From: Gordonia asplenii
GTDB lineage: Bacteria; Actinomycetota; Actinomycetes; Mycobacteriales; Mycobacteriaceae
Length of the DNA: 64,000 nt
Assembly (NCBI RefSeq): GCF_012933505.1
Contig: NZ_JABBNB010000011.1
Span: 1 to 64,000 of the forward strand
Reading direction: 5' to 3'
Numbering within the stretch: the stretch's first letter is position 1; the number at the start of each line of letters is the position of its first letter. The position numbers were made by a program, and so were the translations under genes. The notes under the pieces were generated by a model. The model worked only from the letters and a program-made list of their open reading frames with translations, was not told the origin of the DNA and made no database searches. This document shows, piece by piece, positions 1 to 7,777 of the stretch.

Positions 1-16
1 CTGAACGGGAAACGCC

Positions 17-214
17 ATGCCCTCACTCAACATCACCTTCACCGACGAGGAGCACGCTCAACTGCAGGAGGCGGCAAAGCGCGCCGGCAAGGCGCTCAAG
101 CCGTTCGCTCACGACGTCGTGGTGGACGCCACGAGCGATTACCGGCGAGCGGTGTTGGAGGCCGCGCACCGGGCGGCTGTCTGGTCAGCGGAGCTCAACC
201 AGAGACTCAAATGA
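17..214 (+). CDS. Putative antitoxin of a Doc-type toxin-antitoxin pair
   Basis: This is a 65-residue protein with an N-terminal stretch typical of small antitoxins that contact DNA (MPSLNITFTDEEHAQLQEAA), followed by an alternating Ala/Arg-rich helical tail. I infer its role from position: its stop overlaps the start of the Doc-like gene by ATGA, so the two are translationally coupled. In known pairs the antitoxin neutralises Doc and represses the operon. The start is the ATG that follows GGGAAA about 5 nt upstream. The promoter lies at or before the left window edge. Sequence alone does not assign it to a named antitoxin family. Confidence 0.7.
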   Translation: MPSLNITFTDEEHAQLQEAAKRAGKALKPFAHDVVVDATSDYRRAVLEAAHRAAVWSAELNQRLK

Positions 215-591
215 CGGTCTTTCTGGATCGCGACGCTGTTGTCACCTCGGGTTCGATCGCTACTGAACGACAGCTGACCGTTCGCGACGAAGGACTGCTT
301 CAGTCAGCGGTCGCTCGCCCGCGTTCGAGCGCATTCGGGCTCGATGCGTATCCCTCCGTGTGGGACAAGGCTGCGGCTCTGATGCATTCCCTCGCGACAA
401 ATCGTCCGTTCGTTGACGGCAACAAGCGCACGGCGTGGGCGTCGGCCGTTGTCTTTCTCGACCTGAACGGATTCCGCCCCGGCGGACCCATGGACGTCGA
501 CTGGGCCGAGAAGTTCGTTCTCGACGTCGCCGAGGGACGCCTGTCCGACTGGGAGACCATCGCGTCGGGGATCAAAGATATCTACGGCTAG
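211..591 (+). CDS. Death-on-curing (Fic/Doc) family toxin with a substituted motif histidine
   Basis: The protein has 126 residues, the usual size for Doc toxins. Doc proteins phosphorylate the elongation factor EF-Tu and stop translation; related Fic proteins AMPylate targets. The family motif H-x-F-x-D-x-N-K-R appears here as RPFVDGNKR (residues 65-73), so the catalytic His position is Arg65 (codon CGT), while the anion-binding and Asn/Lys/Arg part is intact. The following AWASAVVFLDLNG helix also matches the family. It overlaps the upstream antitoxin by ATGA. The His replacement suggests altered or lost activity, and a single G/A transition would explain it. The family call is confident; the activity is uncertain. 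Confidence 0.85.
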   Translation: MTVFLDRDAVVTSGSIATERQLTVRDEGLLQSAVARPRSSAFGLDAYPSVWDKAAALMHSLATNRPFVDGNKRTAWASAVVFLDLNGFRPGGPMDVDWAEKFVLDVAEGRLSDWETIASGIKDIYG

Positions 592-806
592 GCCCGGCTA
601 GGCCTACGTGCCCACGCGGAGCAAGAACCGCGACGACCTGCTCGCCCCTGTTGCCGACCGCGGATCAACCCGCAAGACCGCAAAGGTCATGGTGAGTGAA
701 TCCGGTGGTATGTCGCGTCTAATGGTATTGATATCTTACGCGCACCCTGCTTCGCCGCATCCTGCTGGTTAAGCCTAGTTTCACCGGTCGGGGCACTACA
801 TCTGCT

Positions 807-1170
807 GGTTGAGCCGCGAGGAGCGCTAGCGACGAGCGTGTCGAAACCCCTGTACCACAATGCATTTGATGGTAGCGCGCTTGTCGAACTGTGATGGTAT
901 CGAATATCGAGGCGTGTGCACCCGTACGGGTGCACACGCGTCACTTACCGGGTGTCATCGCCGGAATTGGCGCGGACCGTCGAAAGTCGTTGTGGCTGAG
1001 AGGTTTCGACACGGACTCGGCTAGCGCCTCGCCCGGCTCAACCAGCAGAGGGGCGCTTCGGCCGGTGAATCCAGGTTAAGCGAGGCGAAGCCGAGTCGAA
1101 ACCACCGTGACGCTGCCGGTTTCATCATTGCCCGGCCGGTGGGGTTTCGACTCGCTCCGCTCGCTCAACC
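807..1170. repeat. Cluster of four GGTTGAG/TCGAAACC family repeats
   Basis: Units are seen at 807-848 (+), 1002-1043 (reverse), 1074-1103 (+) and 1143-1170 (reverse). Two length classes occur. The short class is about 28-30 bp, with GAGGCGAAGCCGAG or a GAGCGnAGCGAG-like core between GGTTnAGC and TCGAAACC. The long class is about 42 bp and carries a GCTAGCG centre. Each core is itself nearly palindromic. The same family recurs at 11335-11844, 19544-19765 and 28549-28658. Confidence 0.8.
912..939. promoter_or_regulatory. Perfect 28-bp palindrome, no spacer
   Basis: Both strands read the same from 912 to 939; the centre is CCCGTACGGG, flanked by GTGTGCA/TGCACAC. There is no loop, which argues against a simple terminator and is more like a dimer or tetramer binding site or a resolution site. 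No gene starts within 300 bp in either direction, so its target is unclear. Confidence 0.5.
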
Positions 1171-1259
1171 GACAGAGGAACGCGACGTCATACAACTCTT
1201 TAAGTGCGACACCCTGCTAGTGCGGACCGCGGCAGCCGGCCAACAGGGATGACCTGCCG

Positions 1260-2234
1260 TTAGACCGGCTTGGTGCCGGTCACCATGACGTTGTAGAAGT
1301 ACTTCGGCGGGACGATCTTGCGCAGCACGTTCTCGTCGAGCCAGCTGAGTTTCTTCCAGCCGCCGAAGGCGAACCGTCCCCAGCCCCAGCCGAGCTTCTC
1401 CGGGGGAACCGCGGCCTCGAAGGTGCGGACCGGCCAGCCGAGGAACGCCGCGGCGAGCTCTTCGGTGGCGGTGTTCACGTCGGCGGCACCGGCCGAGCGG
1501 GCGATGCCGGCGAGCTCGTCGGGGTCGAAGGTGTGGATATCGACGACGGCCTCCAGTGCGGCCGCGCGCGACGACTCGTCGAGCTCGGCCTGCGGGCGGC
1601 GCCAGCTCTGCAGCGGACCCAGCTTGGTGATGTTGGTGGTCGCGTACCACGTGGCGCGCGAGATCCAGCGTGCGTAGAAGTCACCGATCGTCGACGGCTC
1701 ACCGGCGAAGACGAAACGTCCGCCGGGCTTGAGGACGCGCAGCACCTCACGCAGTGACTGCTCGACGTCGGGGATGTGGTGCAGCACGGCATGCCCGACG
1801 ACGAGGTCGAAGGTGTTGTCGTCGTAGGGAATCTTCTCGGCGTCGGCGACGCGGCCGTCGACGTCGAGTCCGAGGCCCTCGGCATTGCGCAGCGCCACCT
1901 TGACCATGCCCGGGGAGAGGTCGGTGACCGACCCTTTCTCCGCGATGCCCGACTGCATCAGGTTGAGCAAGAAGAATCCGGTGCCGCAGCCCAACTCCAT
2001 CGCCCGCCCGTAGGGCAGCGTGGCATCGGGCACGACGGCGTCGAAGCGGCCGCGCGCGTAGTCGATGCAGCGCTCGTCGTAGGAGATCGACCACTTCTCG
2101 TCGTAGGTCTCGGCCTCCCAGTCGTGGTAGAGGACCTGGGCGAGTTTGGTGTCCTTGAGCGCCGCGGCCACCTCTTCCTCGGTGGCATGCGGGTTCGGCT
2201 TGGGGTCGGACTCGGGCGTGAGATTTGCAGTCAT
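1260..2234 (-). CDS. Class I SAM-dependent methyltransferase
   Basis: The protein has 324 residues with a Methyltransf_11-type Rossmann core. Motif I is MELGCGTGFFLLNL (about residues 79-92), followed by an acidic motif II region and the post-motif VGHAVLHHIPD. The C-terminal 120 residues (KLGWGWGRFAFGGWKKLSWLDE) look lineage-specific and probably bind the substrate. It transfers a methyl group from SAM to an acceptor I cannot identify. It lies 36 nt downstream of the enoyl-CoA hydratase on the same strand, so the two are probably cotranscribed, which hints at a fatty-acyl or lipid substrate. The ATG at 2234 is the only plausible start. Confidence 0.85.
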   Translation of the reverse strand: MTANLTPESDPKPNPHATEEEVAAALKDTKLAQVLYHDWEAETYDEKWSISYDERCIDYARGRFDAVVPDATLPYGRAMELGCGTGFFLLNLMQSGIAEKGSVTDLSPGMVKVALRNAEGLGLDVDGRVADAEKIPYDDNTFDLVVGHAVLHHIPDVEQSLREVLRVLKPGGRFVFAGEPSTIGDFYARWISRATWYATTNITKLGPLQSWRRPQAELDESSRAAALEAVVDIHTFDPDELAGIARSAGAADVNTATEELAAAFLGWPVRTFEAAVPPEKLGWGWGRFAFGGWKKLSWLDENVLRKIVPPKYFYNVMVTGTKPV

Positions 2235-2270
2235 CGATTTCGCTTCCGGTTGGTAGAACTCGTGGCAATC

Positions 2271-3059
2271 TTACTTGCCGGTAAATCGCGCCTTGCCCGG
2301 GCCGTTCGCGATGAACGAGTCCATGCCGATCTTGCGGTCGTCGGTGGCGAACAGACCTGCGAAGACGCTCGCCTCGATGGCCAAACCGGTCGCGAGGTCC
2401 ACCTCGCCGCCCTGGTCGATCGCCGCCTTCGCGGCGCGCAACGCCACCGAAGCTCCGTTGGCGAACTGCGCGGCCCACCGCACCGCGGCGTCGTAGACGT
2501 CGTCGGGTGCGACGACCTCGTCCACCAGCCCGATCGCCAACGCTTCCTCGGCTCCGACGAAACGTCCGGTGAAGACCAGGTCCTTGGCCTTGGCCGGTCC
2601 GATCAGTCGGGCGAGACGCTGCGTGCCGCCGCCGCCGGGGATCACGCCGAGCAGTACCTCGGGCACGCCGAGCTTGGCGTTGTCGCCCGCGATCCGGCGA
2701 TCAGCGCCCAGTGCAACCTCCAGCCCGCCGCCGAGTGCGAACCCGGTGATCGCGGCGACCGTCGGCTTGGGGATCTCGGCGATCGAGCCGAGCGCGCGCT
2801 GCAGGCGCCCGGCGACCTTGGCCATGTCGGCGTAGGACATGTCGGTCATCTCTTTGATGTCGGCGCCCGCGGCGAGGACCTTCGGCCCGCCGTAGACGAC
2901 GACGGCCTTGATGTCGTCACGCACCGACGCCTCTTCCGCGGCGGCCTGCAGCTCGGTCTGCACCTGCCGGTTCAGCGCGTTCATCGGCGGCCGGTCGAGC
3001 CGGATGGTTCCGACGCCGGGGTGCTCATCATGGGTTTCGAGGGTCACGAACTCAGGCAT
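2271..3059 (-). CDS. Enoyl-CoA hydratase/isomerase (crotonase) family protein
   Basis: The protein has 262 residues with the full crotonase fold. An oxyanion-hole segment is AAGADIKEM (about residues 60-70); the second is FALGGGLEVALGADRRIA, followed by PEVLLGVIPGGGGTQRLARLIG carrying the usual catalytic Glu region. It should hydrate trans-2-enoyl-CoA in fatty-acid beta-oxidation. I place the start at 3059 (MPEFVTLET) because upstream in-frame residues are unlike the family and would run into the divergent operon promoter. It is probably first in a two-gene unit with the methyltransferase and diverges from the SigK operon. Confidence 0.88.
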   Translation of the reverse strand: MPEFVTLETHDEHPGVGTIRLDRPPMNALNRQVQTELQAAAEEASVRDDIKAVVVYGGPKVLAAGADIKEMTDMSYADMAKVAGRLQRALGSIAEIPKPTVAAITGFALGGGLEVALGADRRIAGDNAKLGVPEVLLGVIPGGGGTQRLARLIGPAKAKDLVFTGRFVGAEEALAIGLVDEVVAPDDVYDAAVRWAAQFANGASVALRAAKAAIDQGGEVDLATGLAIEASVFAGLFATDDRKIGMDSFIANGPGKARFTGK

Positions 3060-3083
3060 GCCCACAACCCTAACGGGGCCCGG

Positions 3084-3111
3084 CCTATCCGGACGCGGCA
3101 CGGCTCCGAAT
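3084..3111 (+). promoter_or_regulatory. SigK-type promoter of the 3119-11285 operon
   Basis: CCTATCC (3084-3090) is followed 15 nt later by CCGAAT (3106-3111), and the operon's first ATG begins 7 nt after that. Mycobacterial SigK promoters carry CCATCC and CCGAAT, and in M. tuberculosis SigK drives the orthologous operon. The -10 match is exact and the -35 is close. The spacing is slightly shorter than I recall for the consensus. The short leader implies a leaderless or near-leaderless transcript. Confidence 0.6.
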
Positions 3112-3118
3112 ACCCGGC

Positions 3119-4429
3119 ATGACTGAACCAACCGGGGTCCGCCGGCGCGTCGCGGTCATCGGGTCGGGAATCTCCGGACTGATGGCCGCCCACGTGCTCG
3201 CGCGTTCCCATCAGGTGACCCTGTATGAAGCGGACGGCCGCCTCGGCGGCCATGCACACACCCACGACGTGACACTGCCGTCGGGCTCGACGATGGCGGT
3301 CGACACCGGATTCATCGTGCACAACCGCCGCACCTACCCCACTCTCATCCGACTCTTCGACGAGCTCGGTGTGGCCACGCGCGAGTCGGACATGTCGATG
3401 TCGATCAGCGCTGCGGCGGCCGGACTCGAATACGCGGGCGGCAAGGGCATTCGCGGTCTGCTCCCGTCGTCGCGCGCTCTACGCAACACCCGATATCTCC
3501 GACTCATCGCGCAGGTGCCGCGGTTTCACCGCGGCGCCCGCCGACTGCTCGCCGAAACGTCGGACACCACAACGACATTGGGTGATTTCCTCGACGCCGA
3601 GCGGTTCAGCGCCGACTTCTGTGACTACTTCCTCACCCCGCTGGTGTCGGCCGTGTGGTCCTGCGATCCGCACGACGCCCTGGACTATCCGGCGCGTTAC
3701 CTGTTCACCTTCCTCGACCACCACGGAATGCTGTCGGTCTCCGGCTCGCCGACCTGGCGCACCGTCGAAGGCGGCTCACGTCGATATGTCGAAGCCGTCG
3801 CCGCTCGTCTGACCGACGTCCGGCTCCACACCCCGGTCACCTCGGTGCTCCGCCGCCCCGACGGGGTGACCGTAGCGTCGACGACGGGGCCGGCCGAGGA
3901 GTTCGACGCCGCCGTCATCGCCACCCACCCGCACCAGGCGCTGCGAATGCTCGCCGACCCGAGCGCGCGGGAACGGCAACTCCTCTCGGCGATCACCTAC
4001 TCCCCCAACCGCGCACTCTTGCACACCGACGAGTCGGTGCTGCCGCGGACACCGAATGCCCGCGCGTCGTGGAATTACCTTGTGCCCCAACCGGATCGGC
4101 AGTCCTCCGGCGTCGTCGTGACCTACGACGTCACGCGTCTGATGCGGTTGCCGCAGACGCCCCGCATGCTGGTCACCCTCAATGGCGAGGGTCTCGTCGA
4201 CCCCTCGAGAATCGTCGACGAGATGGAGTACGAGCACCCGCTGTATACCGCGGCCGGCGTCCGCGCGGCGGCCGACCTCGACGAAATCGACTCCGACACA
4301 GTCGTTTTCGCCGGAGCGTATCGAGGTTGGGGGTTTCACGAGGACGGTGCCCTTTCCGGCGTGCGCGCGGCGCGGCGCCTGGGCGTGGCGTGGATACCGA
4401 CACCGCAACCGGCGGGGGTGCACCCATGA
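3119..4429 (+). CDS. FAD-dependent amine-oxidase-like oxidoreductase (Rv0449c type)
   Basis: The protein has 436 residues. It has an N-terminal dinucleotide-binding motif (VAVIGSGISGLMAAHVLARS, residues 12-31) followed by EADGRLGGHAHTHDV, the pattern of NAD(P)/FAD-binding proteins of the flavin amine oxidase/desaturase group. The C-terminal FAGAYRGWGFHEDG segment fits the FAD-closing motif. In many bacteria this gene travels with DUF1365 and cyclopropane-fatty-acid synthase genes, so it is likely to oxidise or desaturate a methyl-branched acyl chain on phospholipid; that role is inferred. It is first in the SigK operon, and its stop overlaps the next start by ATGA. Confidence 0.88.
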   Translation: MTEPTGVRRRVAVIGSGISGLMAAHVLARSHQVTLYEADGRLGGHAHTHDVTLPSGSTMAVDTGFIVHNRRTYPTLIRLFDELGVATRESDMSMSISAAAAGLEYAGGKGIRGLLPSSRALRNTRYLRLIAQVPRFHRGARRLLAETSDTTTTLGDFLDAERFSADFCDYFLTPLVSAVWSCDPHDALDYPARYLFTFLDHHGMLSVSGSPTWRTVEGGSRRYVEAVAARLTDVRLHTPVTSVLRRPDGVTVASTTGPAEEFDAAVIATHPHQALRMLADPSARERQLLSAITYSPNRALLHTDESVLPRTPNARASWNYLVPQPDRQSSGVVVTYDVTRLMRLPQTPRMLVTLNGEGLVDPSRIVDEMEYEHPLYTAAGVRAAADLDEIDSDTVVFAGAYRGWGFHEDGALSGVRAARRLGVAWIPTPQPAGVHP

Positions 4430-5172
4430 GCCGCGCCCCCGCGATGTATCGCACCGAGATCACCCATCAGCGCCGGTCGCCGGTCACCTACCGGTTCGAG
4501 CATCGGAGCCTGTCTTGGTTCATCGACGCCGACGACCTCGCGCCGGTGTCGAAGTGGCTGCGCCCGCTGGTCAGCTTCCGCGCGGAAGACCATCTGTTCC
4601 GCCCCGACGTCGGGCCGGACACGCTGCGCGGCCGGGTGAATGCCGAACTCGCTCGGCACGCCATCGCGCCACAACCCGGCCGAGTGACCGTGCTGCTCAA
4701 CGCGCGCTCGCTGGGCTATGTGTTCGACCCGCTCACGCTGTACTGGTGCCACCGCCGCGACGGAACCGTCTACGCGGTGCTCGCCGAGGTGCACAACACC
4801 TACGGCGGGCGACATTGCTATGCGGTGGTACCCGACGACGCCGGGCGTGCCCAGGTGCCGAAGGGCTTCTACGTCTCGCCGTTCAACACCGTCGACGGCC
4901 GCTACTCGATGCGGGTCAGCGAACCCGACGACGCCCTACACATAGACATCACCTGGCATCCCGAAGACGACCTGCCATTCCACGCCCGCATGCGCGGGAC
5001 ACGTGTCGAAGTCAGCACCCGCGCCGTCCTAGCCGCACAACTTCAGACGCCGCTGGCCCCGCTCGTCGTGTCCGCACGCATCCGCAGACACGGAATCGCC
5101 CTGTGGCGCAAGGGCCTTGCCATCGTTCCCCGACCCGCCCGAGATCCGCACTCAGTAAGGAGAAGCCGATGA
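4426..5172 (+). CDS. DUF1365 domain protein
   Basis: The protein has 248 residues and covers the whole DUF1365 domain. Recognisable features include YRTEITHQRRSPVTYRFEHR near the N-terminus and GYVFDPLTLYWCHRRDG, EVHNTYGGRHCY and KGFYVSPFNTVDGRY in the middle. The biochemical function is not established. The family nearly always sits between an FAD oxidoreductase and a cyclopropane-fatty-acid synthase, as here, so it is presumably part of the same lipid modification. The start is fixed by the ATGA overlap with the gene upstream. The M. tuberculosis counterpart by position is Rv0448c. Confidence 0.85.
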   Translation: MSRAPAMYRTEITHQRRSPVTYRFEHRSLSWFIDADDLAPVSKWLRPLVSFRAEDHLFRPDVGPDTLRGRVNAELARHAIAPQPGRVTVLLNARSLGYVFDPLTLYWCHRRDGTVYAVLAEVHNTYGGRHCYAVVPDDAGRAQVPKGFYVSPFNTVDGRYSMRVSEPDDALHIDITWHPEDDLPFHARMRGTRVEVSTRAVLAAQLQTPLAPLVVSARIRRHGIALWRKGLAIVPRPARDPHSVRRSR

Positions 5173-6431
5173 CCCTGGAACTGCACCTGCGACGGCCCGT
5201 CGTGGACGACCACGTCTGGCCGGACATCGCGACCGTTCCCCGGAGCCTGCGTGCCCGCGCCGCCGCACCCCTCACCATGGCACTGCTGCGCCGGGCCGCG
5301 GAACGCGCACACGTCCGAGTCGAGATCGCCACCGATGTCGCCGGTCAGATCGACGGTCCCGTCATGTTGATCGCCGACCCCGAAGCCTTCGCGCGGCGGG
5401 TGGGCAGCTGCGGCCTCATCGGTCTCGGCGAGTCGTACATGGCCGGCGAATGGGATTCGCCCGACCTCGTCGGTGTCTTGACCCGCCTGGCCGGGGTGAT
5501 CTCCACCGCTGTTCCGGCACCGCTGCAGCGACTTCGGTCGATCCACCTCCCACCCGTGCCCGACGTCGACGACCCGCGGACCTCGCACGCCGCGCGCAGC
5601 AACATCGCACGCCACTACGACTTGTCGAACGAGTTCTTCGCGGGCTTCCTCGATGACACGATGACGTATTCGGCGGCATTGTTCGACGATCCCGACACCG
5701 CCGGCTGGAACGATCTCGCGTCCGCGCAAGCCGCCAAGATCGATCGGCTGCTCGACCGAGCGGGCGTCGGGCACGGCACCCGCCTGCTGGAAATCGGCAC
5801 GGGCTGGGGCGAACTCGCGATACGCGCGGCAGCGCGCGGGGCGCGGGTCCACTCGGTGACGCTGTCTGGCGAACAACTGCATGCCGCCCGCGCCCGCGTC
5901 GCCGCCGCCGGACTCACCGACAGCGTCGACATCACGCTGACCGACTATCGCGACATCACCGGTCGCTACGACGCCGCGGTGTCGGTGGAGATGATCGAAG
6001 CTGTCGGGTACGCACACTGGCCGACGTACTTCGGCAGGCTCGCCGAGTTGGTGCGGCCGGGCGGACAGATCGCCCTGCAGGCGATCACCATGCCGCACGA
6101 TCGGATGCTGGCGAGCCGGAACACGTATACGTGGATCCAGAAATACATCTTTCCCGGCGGCCTCCTGCCGTCGACCGAGGCAGTTCTGGCGCATGCATGG
6201 GTAGCTGGCCTGCACGTCACCGACCGGATGAGCCTGGCACCGCATTACGCTGCGACCCTGCGCCTGTGGCGACGCCGTTTCGGAACCGTCGGAGCGGCTG
6301 CGCTGCCGCCGGGCGCCGACGACGTGTTCATCCGGATGTGGAATTTCTACCTCGCCTACTCCGAGGCGGGTTTCCGGTCGGCGTACCTCGACGTCGAACA
6401 GTTCGCGTTCCGTGTCGGGGGCCCGCAGTGA
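5169..6431 (+). CDS. ufaA1: Cyclopropane-fatty-acyl-phospholipid synthase family methyltransferase (UfaA1-like)
   Basis: The protein has 420 residues. It has the CFA synthase N-terminal domain (GLGESYMAGEWDSPDL, residues 85-100), the substrate-binding ARHYDLSNEFFAGFLDDTMTY region and SAM motif I (LEIGTGWGE, 207-215). It adds a methyl or methylene carbon from SAM to unsaturated phospholipid acyl chains. Its length and position match M. tuberculosis UfaA1 (Rv0447c), which has been linked to tuberculostearic acid. The start overlaps the DUF1365 stop by ATGA and is preceded by AAGGAGAA, a strong ribosome binding site inside the operon. The exact product here is not predictable from sequence. Confidence 0.87.
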   Translation: MTLELHLRRPVVDDHVWPDIATVPRSLRARAAAPLTMALLRRAAERAHVRVEIATDVAGQIDGPVMLIADPEAFARRVGSCGLIGLGESYMAGEWDSPDLVGVLTRLAGVISTAVPAPLQRLRSIHLPPVPDVDDPRTSHAARSNIARHYDLSNEFFAGFLDDTMTYSAALFDDPDTAGWNDLASAQAAKIDRLLDRAGVGHGTRLLEIGTGWGELAIRAAARGARVHSVTLSGEQLHAARARVAAAGLTDSVDITLTDYRDITGRYDAAVSVEMIEAVGYAHWPTYFGRLAELVRPGGQIALQAITMPHDRMLASRNTYTWIQKYIFPGGLLPSTEAVLAHAWVAGLHVTDRMSLAPHYAATLRLWRRRFGTVGAAALPPGADDVFIRMWNFYLAYSEAGFRSAYLDVEQFAFRVGGPQ

Positions 6432-7777
6432 GCCCGTCGCCCGTGGCCGCGCAGCTTGCACGCGTGTTGCGACCGGTCGCCGGCGAAGAGCTGCCCATCG
6501 GGCTGCACGCGTGGGACGGTTCGAGTACCGGACCGGCCGATGTGCCCGCGATTCGGTTGAACACCGCGCGGGTGCTGGCCCGGCAGTTGTGGGCACCGGG
6601 CGAACTCGGTGCCGCGCAATCCTTCGTCGCAGGCGAACTCGACGTCGACGGAGACCTGTCGGAGGCACTGGCTCGGGTGTGGGCCGCCGCCCGGGAACGT
6701 CGTCTTCAGCCGGGGCGAGCGGCGCAGACCGCCCTCGCATCGCTCGCAGCCGTGCGCGTCGGGTCCCGCTGGGGCAGCCTGCGACGTCCGCCGATACCGG
6801 ACAGCCAGATCCGCGTCGGCGGGCGACTGCACAGCAGGCGACGCGACCGCGACGTCGTCGCCTCGCATTACGACCTGTCCAACGAGTTCTATTCGTTGGT
6901 CCTCGACGATCAGATGGCGTACTCGTGCGCATACTTCACCGGGAATGTGCCCGGCGCGCCGAGCCGGCCCGGATACGGGCTCGCCGACGCGCAGCGCGAC
7001 AAGTTCGACCTGGTTTGCACGAAACTGGGGTTGGCGCCGGGGATGACTCTGCTCGACGTCGGGTGCGGCTGGGGCGCCCTTGCCGCTCACGCCGCCGAGC
7101 ACTACGGGTGCCGGGTCGTCGGGATCACGTTGTCGGTGCAGCAGAAGGCCTACGCGGATGAGATGCTCCGACGTCGGGGCCTGGCCGACGTCGTGGAGAT
7201 CAGGTTGTGCGACTACCGCGAACTCAAGACGAGCGGCGCCGGGAGCGCAGCGAGCGGGCCGAATACTACCGGCGGATTCGACGCGGTGGTGTCACTGGAG
7301 ATGGGTGAGCACGTCGGGCAGCGAAACTACCGGATCTACGCGCGTGTACTGCACGATCAGGTTCGTCCGGGCGGGCGCGTCCTGATTCAGCAGATGTCCC
7401 GTTCGGGACGCCATCAGGGTGGCGGGCCGTTCATCGAGTCGTTCATCGCACCGGACATGACGATGCGACCGGTCGGGCAGACCATCGACTTGCTCGCCGG
7501 CTCCGGGCTGGAGATTCGCGACGTCCAGGCGATGCGCGAACACTACGTGTGGACCGTCGACGCATGGATCCAGCGGTTCCAGCGGAATCGCTCACACGTG
7601 GTGGACCTGGTCGGCGAGGAGGTCGCCCGGGTTTGGGAGCTGTACCTGGCCGGTGGGCGCCTGAGCTTCGCCGAGGGACGGATGGGCGTCGATCAGATCC
7701 TCGCGGTGCGGCCGGTGCTCGGCGACCTGTCGTCGATGCCGCGCCGCGCCGTCGACGAGGAGGCCGTCAATGGGTGA
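6428..7777 (+). CDS. Second cyclopropane-fatty-acid synthase family methyltransferase
   Basis: The protein has 449 residues, beginning at a GTG that overlaps the previous stop (GTGA). It shares the CFA layout: WAPGELGAAQSFVAGELDVDG near residues 55-75, ASHYDLSNEFYSLVLDDQMAYS near 145-166 and SAM motif I LDVGCGWG (209-216). It differs clearly from its neighbour, so this is an old paralogue pair, not a recent duplication. Residues about 268-283 (TSGAGSAASGPNTTGG) interrupt the normal step from CDYREL to FDAVVSLEM; the coding bases there resemble the genome's dispersed repeat. The two enzymes may act on different bonds or successive steps. Confidence 0.87.
   Translation: MSPSPVAAQLARVLRPVAGEELPIGLHAWDGSSTGPADVPAIRLNTARVLARQLWAPGELGAAQSFVAGELDVDGDLSEALARVWAAARERRLQPGRAAQTALASLAAVRVGSRWGSLRRPPIPDSQIRVGGRLHSRRRDRDVVASHYDLSNEFYSLVLDDQMAYSCAYFTGNVPGAPSRPGYGLADAQRDKFDLVCTKLGLAPGMTLLDVGCGWGALAAHAAEHYGCRVVGITLSVQQKAYADEMLRRRGLADVVEIRLCDYRELKTSGAGSAASGPNTTGGFDAVVSLEMGEHVGQRNYRIYARVLHDQVRPGGRVLIQQMSRSGRHQGGGPFIESFIAPDMTMRPVGQTIDLLAGSGLEIRDVQAMREHYVWTVDAWIQRFQRNRSHVVDLVGEEVARVWELYLAGGRLSFAEGRMGVDQILAVRPVLGDLSSMPRRAVDEEAVNG

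Larger units (their letters stand above)
592..1259. other. Gene-free stretch with repeats and a 28-bp palindrome
   Basis: I see no convincing gene between the Doc toxin and the methyltransferase. The stretch contains four partial or complete copies of the dispersed GGTTGAG...TCGAAACC repeat family (807-1170) and one perfect 28-bp palindrome (912-939). Short open frames here have no recognisable product or ribosome binding site. Such repeat-rich spacers next to a toxin-antitoxin pair suggest an accessory, rearranged segment. Confidence 0.6.

Noticed and set aside
687..944. Small minus-strand frames next to the Doc toxin, considered as a second toxin-antitoxin component
   Set aside because: They run through repeat sequence and half of the palindrome, show no motif and have no ribosome binding site.
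1776..3122. Long open frame on the plus strand across the methyltransferase and enoyl-CoA hydratase genes
   Set aside because: It is antisense to two clear enzyme genes, low in recognisable motifs and explained by GC-rich third positions.
5043..6932. A 629-codon minus-strand frame opposite the CFA synthases
   Set aside because: It is Arg-rich with no domain, lies fully antisense to the CFA genes and has no ribosome binding site.
5169..7777. Tuberculostearic acid tmsAB/bfaAB locus
   Set aside because: That locus pairs the methyltransferase with a GlcD-type FAD-binding reductase; here the partners are an amine-oxidase-like flavoprotein, DUF1365 and DUF1295.
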